Below are positions 1-6,009 of a stretch of DNA of 8,550 nucleotides, piece after piece (position 1 is the stretch's first letter; every line of letters starts with the position of its first letter). The notes under the pieces were generated by a model. It did no database searches and was not told where the DNA came from. It saw nothing but the letters and a program-made list of their open reading frames with translations. The position numbers were made by a program, and so were the translations under genes. Source of the stretch: Flavobacteriaceae bacterium (GTDB lineage: Bacteria; Bacteroidota; Bacteroidia; Flavobacteriales; Flavobacteriaceae); the NCBI GenBank assembly GCA_002695445.1, contig NZOY01000113.1:2820-11369 (forward strand), written 5' to 3'.

Positions 1-51
1 AATTCTACCTATAGTCAAACATTTACAAGGGTACTTATAAAACAATTTTAA
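1..51 (+). CDS. Possible C-terminal end of an upstream gene (partial)
   Basis: Reading from base 1 gives 16 residues (NSTYSQTFTRVLIKQF) and a TAA at 49-51. A strong hairpin terminator begins 17 bases after this stop, as expected if a + strand gene ends here. The protein would end in Phe, which is common in outer-membrane beta-barrels, but 16 residues are too few to assign a family. Frame 2 is also open, to a TAA at 38-40, so the frame is not certain. The gene continues to the left of the window. Confidence 0.4.
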   Translation, partial: NSTYSQTFTRVLIKQF

Positions 52-67
52 TTCATTTTTTAATTTT

Positions 68-95
68 AAAAAAGTCCTCTTTTGAGGACTTTTTT
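68..95 (+). terminator. Rho-independent hairpin terminator
   Basis: The core is AAGTCCTC, a TTTT loop, then GAGGACTT: nine perfect pairs (71-79 with 84-92), extended by three A-T pairs (68-70 with 93-95). It runs into a T tract at 90-96. The A tract on the left arm means it could also terminate from the other side. It most likely ends transcription of the gene stopping at 51. It ends only 21 bp before the ATG at 117, so it may instead lie in that gene's leader as an attenuator. Confidence 0.85.
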
Positions 96-116
96 TATTT
101 TAGAGTTTTAACTATA

Positions 117-785
117 ATGATGAAAGCTAATTTTTTTAGTGCTATTGCAATTTTCTTTTCAGTAATTGGTTCTTTTTCAGTTGAACGCTACATACAAAAG
201 ATAAAGCTAAATGAAGATAATGAAGTTTTATCAAAGAATGTTTTATATGAATTAGAGCAAAATTATTTTTCATTGCTCACAACAAGAGCAGAACTAAAAT
301 CTGTTGTTGATGTTACAGACTCTATTTTGGTAAACTGGGACGTAATTGATTCAAATAAAGTAAAACAATATTATTTTCAAAATCAGTATGCCTTACGAGA
401 AGACATGAAAACAATTTTAGCATCTAGGCCTTTTTTCAATTCTAAGAAAATGTACTTTACCTCTCTTATAAATTCAGGTCTTATTTTAAAAATTGAAAAT
501 GAAGAATTAAGAAATGACTTGGAGGAAATCTACGATGTTCTTACTTTAAAATATGATTATGGAGCAGACAATTCCAAAAAAATCACTAATTGGTTTAACT
601 CTAAAATGCTTATGCATAAAACCATGAATCAGGAAAAAGTTTTTAATGATAGATATGATTTTGAACTTTACAAGTTTTTAAGCGATAGAAGAAGGATAGA
701 GGTTGGAAGACTATATGGAATAGAAAATACTACTGAAAAATTAAAAATGGTTATTGAAAAGGTAAAAGTGGAGGGTTTATTTTAA
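117..785 (+). CDS. Single-pass membrane protein, DUF6090-like
   Basis: A 222-residue protein with one N-terminal hydrophobic helix (about residues 5-22) followed at once by a basic, then highly charged soluble region that should be mostly alpha-helical. The layout resembles the Bacteroidota DUF6090 family: a membrane helix, a coiled-coil-like stretch rich in Leu and Glu (about 35-62), and a block around residues 114-140 of the form YFTSLINSGLILKIENEELR, similar to the family's conserved SG...I.N.ELR segment. This match is from memory, not a search. No catalytic motif is visible and the function of DUF6090 proteins is unknown. The first ATG (117) is followed directly by a second (120); either could start. 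There is no clear Shine-Dalgarno sequence. The stop is 10 nt before the dehydrogenase start, so the two may be co-transcribed. A terminator hairpin lies just upstream and I see no convincing -7/-33 promoter between it and the ATG. Confidence 0.7.
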   Translation: MMKANFFSAIAIFFSVIGSFSVERYIQKIKLNEDNEVLSKNVLYELEQNYFSLLTTRAELKSVVDVTDSILVNWDVIDSNKVKQYYFQNQYALREDMKTILASRPFFNSKKMYFTSLINSGLILKIENEELRNDLEEIYDVLTLKYDYGADNSKKITNWFNSKMLMHKTMNQEKVFNDRYDFELYKFLSDRRRIEVGRLYGIENTTEKLKMVIEKVKVEGLF

Positions 786-795
786 TATTTGTATT

Positions 796-1716
796 ATGAA
801 ATTTGCAATTATAGCTCCCGAAACCCAAACGAAAAAATGGAAGGTTGAATTTGAAAAACAAGCTCCTAGAGAAGAACTATTGATTGGTTACGAAACAGAT
901 AGACCAGATGAAATTGAATGTGTCCTAGTTTGGGGACACCCAAAAGGATCATTAGAAAAGTTTAAAAACTTAAAACTAATATTTTCGATGGGTGCTGGTG
1001 TGGATCATATTCTAGATGATGATAGCATCCCCAAAGATATACCTATAAGTCGTATTGTAGACCCTCAGATGGCGTTTTCAATGACTAATTATATAGTTAT
1101 GGCGGTTTTGAATTATCAAAGATGTTTGTATGATTTTCAAGATGCACAGAAAAGAAATCACTGGGCACAATTTGAATTTGATGAGAAAAATCTAAAAATA
1201 GGAATTTTGGGAATAGGACACCTAGGTTTGGATGCTGCCAACACTCTTTACAGGATGGGATTTGAAGTTTTTGGATACAGCAATTCTCGTAAAGAAACTA
1301 TTTTCCCTTCGTTTTACGGAAATCAGTTAAGTGAGTTTCTGAACAAAATTAATGTGCTAGTATGCACAGTTCCTTTGACACCTAAAACAAAAGGTTTGTT
1401 AAGTGCTAAATTGTTCAATGACCTTGCTTTCCCGACTTATTTGATAAATGTTTCTAGAGGGGCTGTTCATGTGGAAAGTGACATTATGAAAGCTATTAAA
1501 GAAGGAAAGTTAACCGGTGCATTTCTTGATGTTTTTGAAAAAGAACCGCTTCCAAAGGATAGTCTGTTATGGGGAAATCCAAAAATAAAAATTACACCTC
1601 ACATTGCTAGTCTTACTTACGCGAAAGAATCAATTAGACAGGCTTTAGAAAACTTCCGAAGAATTGAAAATGGCGAAAAACCACTTAATGAGGTAAACAG
1701 AGATAATATGTATTAG
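796..1716 (+). CDS. ghrA: D-2-hydroxyacid dehydrogenase, glyoxylate/hydroxypyruvate reductase A type
   Basis: A 306-residue cytoplasmic protein of the NAD(P)-dependent D-2-hydroxyacid dehydrogenase superfamily, closest in pattern to E. coli GhrA (312 residues), which reduces glyoxylate to glycolate and hydroxypyruvate to D-glycerate. The substrate-domain signature SMGAGVDH is at residues 64-71. The Rossmann motif GIGHLG is at 139-144. The catalytic Arg is R221 in NVSRGA, the Glu is E250 in DVFEKEPLP, and the His is H269 in TPHIASLT; the order and the 48-residue Arg-His distance agree with GhrA. After the second Rossmann strand the sequence is YSNSRK (161-166), with Ser and Arg rather than an acidic residue, which favours NADPH over NADH. 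It starts 10 nt after the DUF6090-like gene and converges on the secreted protein with only 5 nt between stop codons. Substrate choice within the family cannot be fixed from sequence alone. Confidence 0.88.
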   Translation: MKFAIIAPETQTKKWKVEFEKQAPREELLIGYETDRPDEIECVLVWGHPKGSLEKFKNLKLIFSMGAGVDHILDDDSIPKDIPISRIVDPQMAFSMTNYIVMAVLNYQRCLYDFQDAQKRNHWAQFEFDEKNLKIGILGIGHLGLDAANTLYRMGFEVFGYSNSRKETIFPSFYGNQLSEFLNKINVLVCTVPLTPKTKGLLSAKLFNDLAFPTYLINVSRGAVHVESDIMKAIKEGKLTGAFLDVFEKEPLPKDSLLWGNPKIKITPHIASLTYAKESIRQALENFRRIENGEKPLNEVNRDNMY

Positions 1717-1721
1717 TATTT

Positions 1722-3911
1722 TTAATTGCAAGGATACATAGCAACAATCTCTCCGTTCGATTTTTGAACTTCAATAATCACTGTGAAATCTGGGAGATAC
1801 ATATATGCAAAATTCTCACCAAATGCGAATTGACTTTCAAATAACTGTCTGTTATTATAAATAATATAGTCACCTACCTCAGGATTAATATTTGTTCCTG
1901 AGTGATAGGCAGTATTAAAATGGCCAGACAAAAATTGTGAGCAAAAATAACCTTCTTCTATAATTTGAATTGTTCCAGTGACAACCGAAGTTTTGTAATT
2001 ATTTCCGATTATTAGTGGTTGGGGACAACCTTTAAGTAGTGCTGAACCAGGAGTAAATGGACAATCATCTAAAGAATCCTCTATTCCATCCCCGTCTGAG
2101 TCTGGTGGACACTGAAGGACAGTTACAAAGTCAGAGTCTAGAAATTCAGAGGGTTCTCCTGGGCAACTAATGTAACCTCTTATTTTGTAGTTTCCACCAA
2201 TTGTGGTAGATACGGTCAGCTGATTGTCATACCCAACTATTTTTGTGTATCCATTTCCGGGGTCTAGCATCCATTCAAAACTTGTAAAATTATCCATATT
2301 TCCTGCTTGAAGTGAAAGGTTGGGAGCGCAATATCCAAAGACACTCCCGTCATTAATTTCAGTTGGTTTTTCAGGGGGTGAGCTAAATCCAGAGTAAAAA
2401 CCGCCAGATGCAGACGCCCCCTCTTCATTATAATAACTAACATAGAGTTCATCATTACTAAATATTGAAACATTCCCAGAAGCATTAGTAATCTCATATG
2501 TTACATAATTAGGATTTCCGGTTACTGCCTGTTGAGCACTAGCGGTTGCAATATTTAAAGTATTGATAGGCTGATTTGTATTATTATCATCAGTAAAAGT
2601 AATATTTGCACCAATTTTTGAAATTATATTAATTACCCCATCATAACCAACTGCTCCAATTTCGTTAATTAGTGGAATGTTGTCTACGTCACCTAAACTT
2701 GAACATTTTAACGGCGGGACAAAAAATAGACCTTGATTTGCACCCCCTCCAGATGAAATACCTTGAAACGCATAAACTGGCTGAGAGGTTTCCACATACA
2801 TATTTCCATTTACATCATACATGTCTCCCTCAATTAAAAAGTATTGACCAGCTGTTATGGTTGTATTAGCAGTTGCAGGATAAAGGCCACTTACATTGAT
2901 ACTTTTTAAGTATTTATTCCCATTTGTTATCGGGTTACCTCCAATTGTAACTGAGGTATTATCTGTCGTTGCGACTAGTAAAACATTTTCCCAAGCGTTA
3001 CCACCGCTACCTTTTTTAAAAATATATTCAGTACCTACCTTACTAATGTCTACAAGTTGGTCAAAACCGTAGTCTTTTTGTGCTCCACCACCATCTGAGA
3101 AAGATCCATCCATCGATCCCGTATTTACTACAATGGGTTTGGTAGAGCTTATTCTAGCACCTATTAACCCGTCACCATTGTATAAATGAGAGGGATGCGC
3201 TTCTTGAGCGCCAGGGACGTCTGCACCCCCAGTAGAAATTGCTGCTAAAGTGTAAGAGTCTCCTCTATTTAAATTTACGACGATATCATTGAGTTGGTTA
3301 AAAGCGTTTGAGCCCAGAGCTCCTTCGTCAACATCAACTAGGTCTACATTTTCGTCAATGTTATTTATCGTTAAAATTGTTCCTGCTTCTGTTCCCATAA
3401 CACTTATAAACGACACAAATGCTGCACTAGGAAAATAATTTGTAAATGTACCTGCCCTAAAATTTGTTCCTAAAGCTGCCAGCCCCTTACTTACTAACGC
3501 ACCAGCCTGAAGTCCACCACCCCCCCTCACCCTTAGGGCAACATATATTTCACTTTCCACAGCTTGAACTATATATCCTTTATCAACGTGTACTCTAGCA
3601 GTCTGATTGGTATTGTTAGCTACCAATGCTTGTTGAGATGGACCAAGTCCTCCGTCTGATTGAATTTCATATCTGTATGGACTCCCATTTGTTATTGCTA
3701 CTGCTTGAGGTACACCGCCCACAGGAGTAATTACTACATTTACTGCGGTAGTACTAGGTGTAGAAATATAAAGAAATTGTCCGCCATTGGGTCTTGCATC
3801 AGCGTCATCTGCAAATGCAACTGGTGGGATATAATGAATTTTACTTAGCTGGGCTAACCCATTAAATCCTCCTATTAATAAAAACAATAAGACAGGAATT
3901 CGCTTTTTCAT
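1722..3911 (-). CDS. Secreted protein with IgGFc-binding-like region, TSP3 calcium repeat and C-terminal tail module
   Basis: A secreted or surface protein of 729 residues from the ATG at 3911. An upstream in-frame GTG at 3917 would add Met-Lys (731 residues); the ATG is preferred because it begins a normal leader, KKRIPVLLFLLIGGFNGLA, then Gln. Numbering here is for the 731-residue form. Residues about 245-400 resemble the IgGFc-binding protein N-terminal domain: an ISSTKPIVV strand, then FDQL...VGTEYIF, then VLLVATTDNTSVTIGG (about 312-327). Residues 516-603 look like an Ig/PKD-type beta domain with cysteines. Residues 606-620 (DSDGDGIEDSLDDCP) form a thrombospondin type 3 calcium repeat. 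The last 75 or so residues resemble a short tail module seen at the end of many Bacteroidota secreted proteins, with YHSG, PEVGDYIIY and a final MYPCN. I do not see a standard type IX secretion C-terminal domain. Likely role: surface adhesion or matrix, inferred only. Ligand unknown. Confidence 0.85.
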   Translation of the reverse strand: MKKRIPVLLFLLIGGFNGLAQLSKIHYIPPVAFADDADARPNGGQFLYISTPSTTAVNVVITPVGGVPQAVAITNGSPYRYEIQSDGGLGPSQQALVANNTNQTARVHVDKGYIVQAVESEIYVALRVRGGGGLQAGALVSKGLAALGTNFRAGTFTNYFPSAAFVSFISVMGTEAGTILTINNIDENVDLVDVDEGALGSNAFNQLNDIVVNLNRGDSYTLAAISTGGADVPGAQEAHPSHLYNGDGLIGARISSTKPIVVNTGSMDGSFSDGGGAQKDYGFDQLVDISKVGTEYIFKKGSGGNAWENVLLVATTDNTSVTIGGNPITNGNKYLKSINVSGLYPATANTTITAGQYFLIEGDMYDVNGNMYVETSQPVYAFQGISSGGGANQGLFFVPPLKCSSLGDVDNIPLINEIGAVGYDGVINIISKIGANITFTDDNNTNQPINTLNIATASAQQAVTGNPNYVTYEITNASGNVSIFSNDELYVSYYNEEGASASGGFYSGFSSPPEKPTEINDGSVFGYCAPNLSLQAGNMDNFTSFEWMLDPGNGYTKIVGYDNQLTVSTTIGGNYKIRGYISCPGEPSEFLDSDFVTVLQCPPDSDGDGIEDSLDDCPFTPGSALLKGCPQPLIIGNNYKTSVVTGTIQIIEEGYFCSQFLSGHFNTAYHSGTNINPEVGDYIIYNNRQLFESQFAFGENFAYMYLPDFTVIIEVQKSNGEIVAMYPCN

Positions 3912-3938
3912 TTTCACTTTAAAGTTATTAAATAATTA

Positions 3939-3970
3939 TTTGAGCCTAGATTTTAAATTATTTAATTTAA
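3939..3970 (+). promoter_or_regulatory. Candidate promoter for the RidA-family gene
   Basis: TTTG at 3939-3942 matches the Bacteroidota -33 element. After 20 bp, TAATTTAA at 3963-3970 is a partial match to the -7 consensus TAnnTTTG (last two bases differ). Transcription would begin near 3976, about 10 nt before the ATG at 3986. The -7 candidate is also one arm of an 8-bp perfect inverted repeat (3953-3960 with 3963-3970). In sequence this AT-rich such matches arise by chance, so this is tentative. Confidence 0.3.
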
Positions 3971-3985
3971 CCCAAAATACTAATC

Positions 3986-4426
3986 ATGAAAATATTTAAA
4001 CTAATCTTAATTTTACTTACAGCGGTAAATACTTACGGGCAGAACAATATAAAATATATAAATAGTCAAAAAAATATCGATAGTGGTTACCCTTTTTCTG
4101 AAGCTGTAATTGTCGATAACATAGTCTATCTTTCAGGAAAAGTTGGAAGACTCCCTAACGGGCAATTGATTAAAGGTGGAATCGAAGCCGAAACAATACA
4201 AACATTAAAAAATATAGAATCAGTTTTAGAAAAAGTCGATCTTACAAAAGAGGATATTTTTAAATGCACTTGTATGCTTCTAGATATAAAAGATTGGCCA
4301 AAAATGTCAAAAGCATATAAAAGTTTTTTTGAAAGGAAAAATTTACCTGCAAGGAGTGCATTTGCTGGAAGTGGTTTAGCTTTGGGGGCTAAAGTAGAGA
4401 TAGAATGTCTCGCAAAAGCAAAATAA
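3986..4426 (+). CDS. RidA/YjgF-family protein with a signal peptide
   Basis: A 146-residue member of the RidA (YjgF/YER057c/UK114) family, whose cytoplasmic archetype hydrolyses reactive 2-aminoacrylate and other enamine/imine intermediates to ketoacids and ammonia. The RidA domain covers about residues 22-145. PARS at 121-124 carries the Arg (R123) equivalent to the catalytic Arg of E. coli RidA, and E138 lies 15 residues later, the same spacing as the second active-site residue of RidA, so the enzyme core looks intact. Unlike the archetype it has a hydrophobic leader (KIFKLILILLTAVNTYG, then Gln) that looks like a cleavable Sec signal, placing it in the periplasm. A lipoprotein is excluded because no Cys follows the leader. 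It is divergent from the large secreted protein (74 bp between starts) and convergent with the beta-lactamase-family gene (11 nt between stops). The physiological substrate outside the cytoplasm is unknown. Confidence 0.88.
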   Translation: MKIFKLILILLTAVNTYGQNNIKYINSQKNIDSGYPFSEAVIVDNIVYLSGKVGRLPNGQLIKGGIEAETIQTLKNIESVLEKVDLTKEDIFKCTCMLLDIKDWPKMSKAYKSFFERKNLPARSAFAGSGLALGAKVEIECLAKAK

Positions 4427-4437
4427 ATTTAACTTCT

Positions 4438-5505
4438 TTAATAAGACAAAGCTTTAATTAACTTTTCTTCAGTTTTAGTAAGGTTGAAGTCGTTGTTACT
4501 TAAAATTATAATTATTTTTTTCTTATCTAGGAAACGAACAATTCTTGTTTTATATCCAGGATTACTTCCAGAGTGACTTACTATTTTGTATTTGGGATCT
4601 TGATTTAATTTCCAGCCAAAGCCGTAGTAGCTTGGGGTTTTGTCATTAAGCAAGAAGGGAGAAAAAGCCTCCTCTATTGTTTTTTTTGATATAAGTCTCT
4701 CAGTGTAGAGTGATTGGTCCCACAGCAATAAATCATACACATTTGAACTCACTCTACCAGGTCCTTTTCTCTTTCCAAGCCACACGGTGTAGTCAGATGA
4801 CAAAAATTTATTTGCATTTACGAATCTTTCTAAAGAATCTTTTTTATGTCCAAAAGCTAGATTCTTTAACTCTCTTTTTTCTACATTAGATCTTATTGAA
4901 GTATTTACCATTTTTAAAGGTTCAAAAATCCATTTCTTTGACATTTCCACAAAGTCTTTGCCTGTAACTTTTTCCACAATACTTCCTAAAAGAAGATATC
5001 CTGTATTACTGTACCTGTACTCGTCCCCAGGAGAGAAAAGAATTTCAGGTTTATACTTATTCAAATATTCTAAAATTTCTGTGTTGCCCGCAACTTTAGA
5101 TTTATCCCAATTTTGATCCATTAATATTTGGTAATCTGGAAGTCCGCTTGTGTGAGTTAGAAGATTTCTAATTGTAATTCCGTTGTATGGAATGTTTAAA
5201 TATTTTTCAACCAAATCATCGTAAGTTAATAATCCCCTTTCTTTACAAATCATAATCATCATGGCAGTAAACTGTTTTGAAATCGACGCAAGTTCAAAAA
5301 TATCAGATGATTTTAAGGGAATATTTTTTTCAAAATCCCTTTTACCATTTACACCGGTAAAAATAATTTCACCTTCTGATGCAACTATTACCACACCAGA
5401 GAAATTTTCAGAAACAGAAGCATTAAAAATTTTTTCAATCTTGTTTTCCGAGCTACAGGCCGTAAACTTTATGAAAATAAATAAAAGAGATATATATTTG
5501 GACAT
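4438..5505 (-). CDS. Serine beta-lactamase-family lipoprotein (class C/PBP-like hydrolase)
   Basis: A 355-residue member of the beta-lactamase/DD-peptidase serine hydrolase family (Pfam Beta-lactamase, PF00144). All three active-site motifs are present: SISK (S74-K77, the SxxK nucleophile and base) in ELASISKQFTAM, YSN (Y165-N167) in DEYRYSNTGYLLLG, and HSG (H311-G313, in place of KTG) in VSHSGSNPGY. The NLLTHTSGLPDY block (114-125) is also typical. The N-terminus is a lipoprotein leader with Cys17 in FTACSSEN, so the protein should be lipid-anchored in the periplasm or outer membrane. Members of this family act as DD-peptidases, esterases, D-amino-acid peptidases or beta-lactamases. HxG instead of KTG is common in the non-lactamase esterase/peptidase groups, so antibiotic hydrolysis should not be assumed. 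The ATG at 5505 is the natural start and lies only 16 bp from the divergent start of the small lipoprotein gene. Confidence 0.88.
   Translation of the reverse strand: MSKYISLLFIFIKFTACSSENKIEKIFNASVSENFSGVVIVASEGEIIFTGVNGKRDFEKNIPLKSSDIFELASISKQFTAMMIMICKERGLLTYDDLVEKYLNIPYNGITIRNLLTHTSGLPDYQILMDQNWDKSKVAGNTEILEYLNKYKPEILFSPGDEYRYSNTGYLLLGSIVEKVTGKDFVEMSKKWIFEPLKMVNTSIRSNVEKRELKNLAFGHKKDSLERFVNANKFLSSDYTVWLGKRKGPGRVSSNVYDLLLWDQSLYTERLISKKTIEEAFSPFLLNDKTPSYYGFGWKLNQDPKYKIVSHSGSNPGYKTRIVRFLDKKKIIIILSNNDFNLTKTEEKLIKALSY
5493..5500 (+). promoter_or_regulatory. Candidate -7 promoter element for the 42-residue lipoprotein gene
   Basis: TATATTTG is a perfect match to the Bacteroidota -7 consensus TAnnTTTG. 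A weak -33 element, TATG (5470-5473), lies 19 bp upstream. Transcription would start near 5507, giving a leader of about 15 nt before the ATG at 5522. The element lies inside the first codons of the oppositely oriented beta-lactamase-family gene, so the two genes would compete for this stretch. Confidence 0.4.
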
Positions 5506-5521
5506 TAAAATATTTTTAACA

Positions 5522-5650
5522 ATGACAAAAATTTTAGGTACTCTAGCTGTAATATTAATGATTACAGTAAGTTGTAAAAAGGATGATGACAGCTACTCTT
5601 ACGGAGAACAACCCAAACCAAACCCTTCGTATGAAAATATAAATAATTAA
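5522..5650 (+). CDS. Tiny lipoprotein, 42 residues
   Basis: From the ATG at 5522 the frame encodes 42 residues: a short Lys-containing start (MTK), a hydrophobic segment ILGTLAVILMITV, and a lipobox ending in Cys18 followed by KKDDDSYSYGEQPKPNP. Ser-Cys followed by Lys and Asp is a very typical Bacteroidota lipoprotein leader; acidic residues just after the Cys fit the surface-export signal known in this phylum. The mature part is only about 25 residues, polar and proline-rich, with no domain. The frame stays open upstream to 5261, but that extension is antisense to the beta-lactamase-family gene and is not credible. A good -7 element (5493-5500) sits just upstream. It converges on the 73-residue membrane protein gene (21 nt between stops). 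It may be a genuine small lipoprotein or the relic of a longer one; no frameshifted continuation is apparent downstream. Confidence 0.6.
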   Translation: MTKILGTLAVILMITVSCKKDDDSYSYGEQPKPNPSYENINN

Positions 5651-5671
5651 TTTTTTTTAAGTTGATTAGTC

Positions 5672-5893
5672 TTATGTGCTGGCCCCAATAAGGTAACCAA
5701 TAATTAAGCCTAAAATCAACATGATTATTGTTTTGCCAGTAAATAGCCACTTAAAGTTTTTTTCCCATGAGTCGGGAATAAAGTTCTGGTTTTCATCTTC
5801 TAAACTTCCACTTGCAGTAGCCCAATAAGCATAAATGTAAACTCCCCCTAAAAGACAAGCAGCGAAAATGGCTGTTATTAAAACTTCACTCAT
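5672..5893 (-). CDS. Small two-helix membrane protein with an EF-hand-like loop
   Basis: A 73-residue protein with two hydrophobic helices (about residues 4-26 and 54-71), the second containing a small-residue pattern GLIIGYLIG that could support helix packing. The connecting loop carries D33-E-N35-Q-N37-F-I-P-D41-S-W-E44, which has Asp/Asn at positions 1, 3, 5 and 9 and Glu at 12 of a calcium-binding EF-hand-type loop. I do not recognise a named family. The ATG at 5893 directly precedes a normal membrane helix. Its neighbours suggest no partner: it converges on the tiny lipoprotein and is divergent from the DoxX gene. The clear protein-like composition and membrane pattern, compared with the frames on the other strand, support it as a real gene. 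Confidence 0.72.
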   Translation of the reverse strand: MSEVLITAIFAACLLGGVYIYAYWATASGSLEDENQNFIPDSWEKNFKWLFTGKTIIMLILGLIIGYLIGAST

Positions 5894-5941
5894 TTGATTA
5901 AATTTTTGATTGTCTAACTACAATATACAAAATCTCTAAAA

Positions 5942-5975
5942 TTGATAATAACTAAATCAATAGATTGTTATTATT
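5942..5975. repeat. Nested inverted repeats in the divergent intergenic region
   Basis: ATAATAAC (5945-5952) pairs perfectly with GTTATTAT (5967-5974). Inside it, AATC (5955-5958) pairs with GATT (5963-5966) around an AATA loop. Overlapping alternatives exist: TTGAT (5942-5946) with ATCAA (5956-5960), and CAAT (5958-5961) with ATTG (5964-5967). The location, between divergent genes and about 35 bp before the likely DoxX start, fits an operator or leader hairpin. There is no T tract typical of a terminator. The A+T richness makes chance pairing possible. Confidence 0.35.
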
Positions 5976-5994
5976 AAATAAAATATTTGTGTTT

Positions 5995-6002
5995 TATATT
6001 TG
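5995..6002 (+). promoter_or_regulatory. TAnnTTTG-like -7 element before the DoxX gene
   Basis: TATATTTG is identical to the element at 5493-5500 and a perfect match to the Bacteroidota -7 consensus. No -33 TTTG is found 19-21 bp upstream. If used, transcription would begin around 6008-6010, making the GTG at 6010 essentially leaderless. Either the message is leaderless, or this match is fortuitous and the promoter lies further upstream. Confidence 0.25.
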
Positions 6003-6009
6003 CCTAAAA

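Noticed and set aside
2264..2497. Open frame of 77 codons on the - strand
   Set aside because: Lies wholly inside the secreted-protein gene in another frame of the same strand, with no recognisable domain or start context.
2672..2869. Open frame of 65 codons on the + strand
   Set aside because: Antisense to the secreted-protein gene; composition and lack of any motif mark it as a shadow.
3660..3848. Open frame of 62 codons on the + strand, rich in Cys and Tyr
   Set aside because: Antisense to the signal peptide and first domain of the secreted protein; not protein-like.
4445..4458. AAAGCTTT palindrome near the RidA/beta-lactamase junction as a terminator
   Set aside because: Only four self-complementary pairs with no loop or adjoining T tract, and it lies inside the coding end of the - strand gene.
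4438..5505. Reading this gene as an antibiotic-resistance beta-lactamase
   Set aside because: The family motifs are present but the third motif is HSG and the PF00144 family is mostly peptidases and esterases; the sequence does not show lactam specificity.
5261..5521. Upstream extension of the tiny lipoprotein frame (129 codons in all)
   Set aside because: The extension is antisense to the beta-lactamase-family active-site region; the lipoprotein leader begins only at the ATG at 5522.
5562..5750. Open frame of 62 codons on the - strand
   Set aside because: Overlaps both the tiny lipoprotein and the 73-residue membrane protein in a different frame; Trp/His/Asn-rich with no structure.
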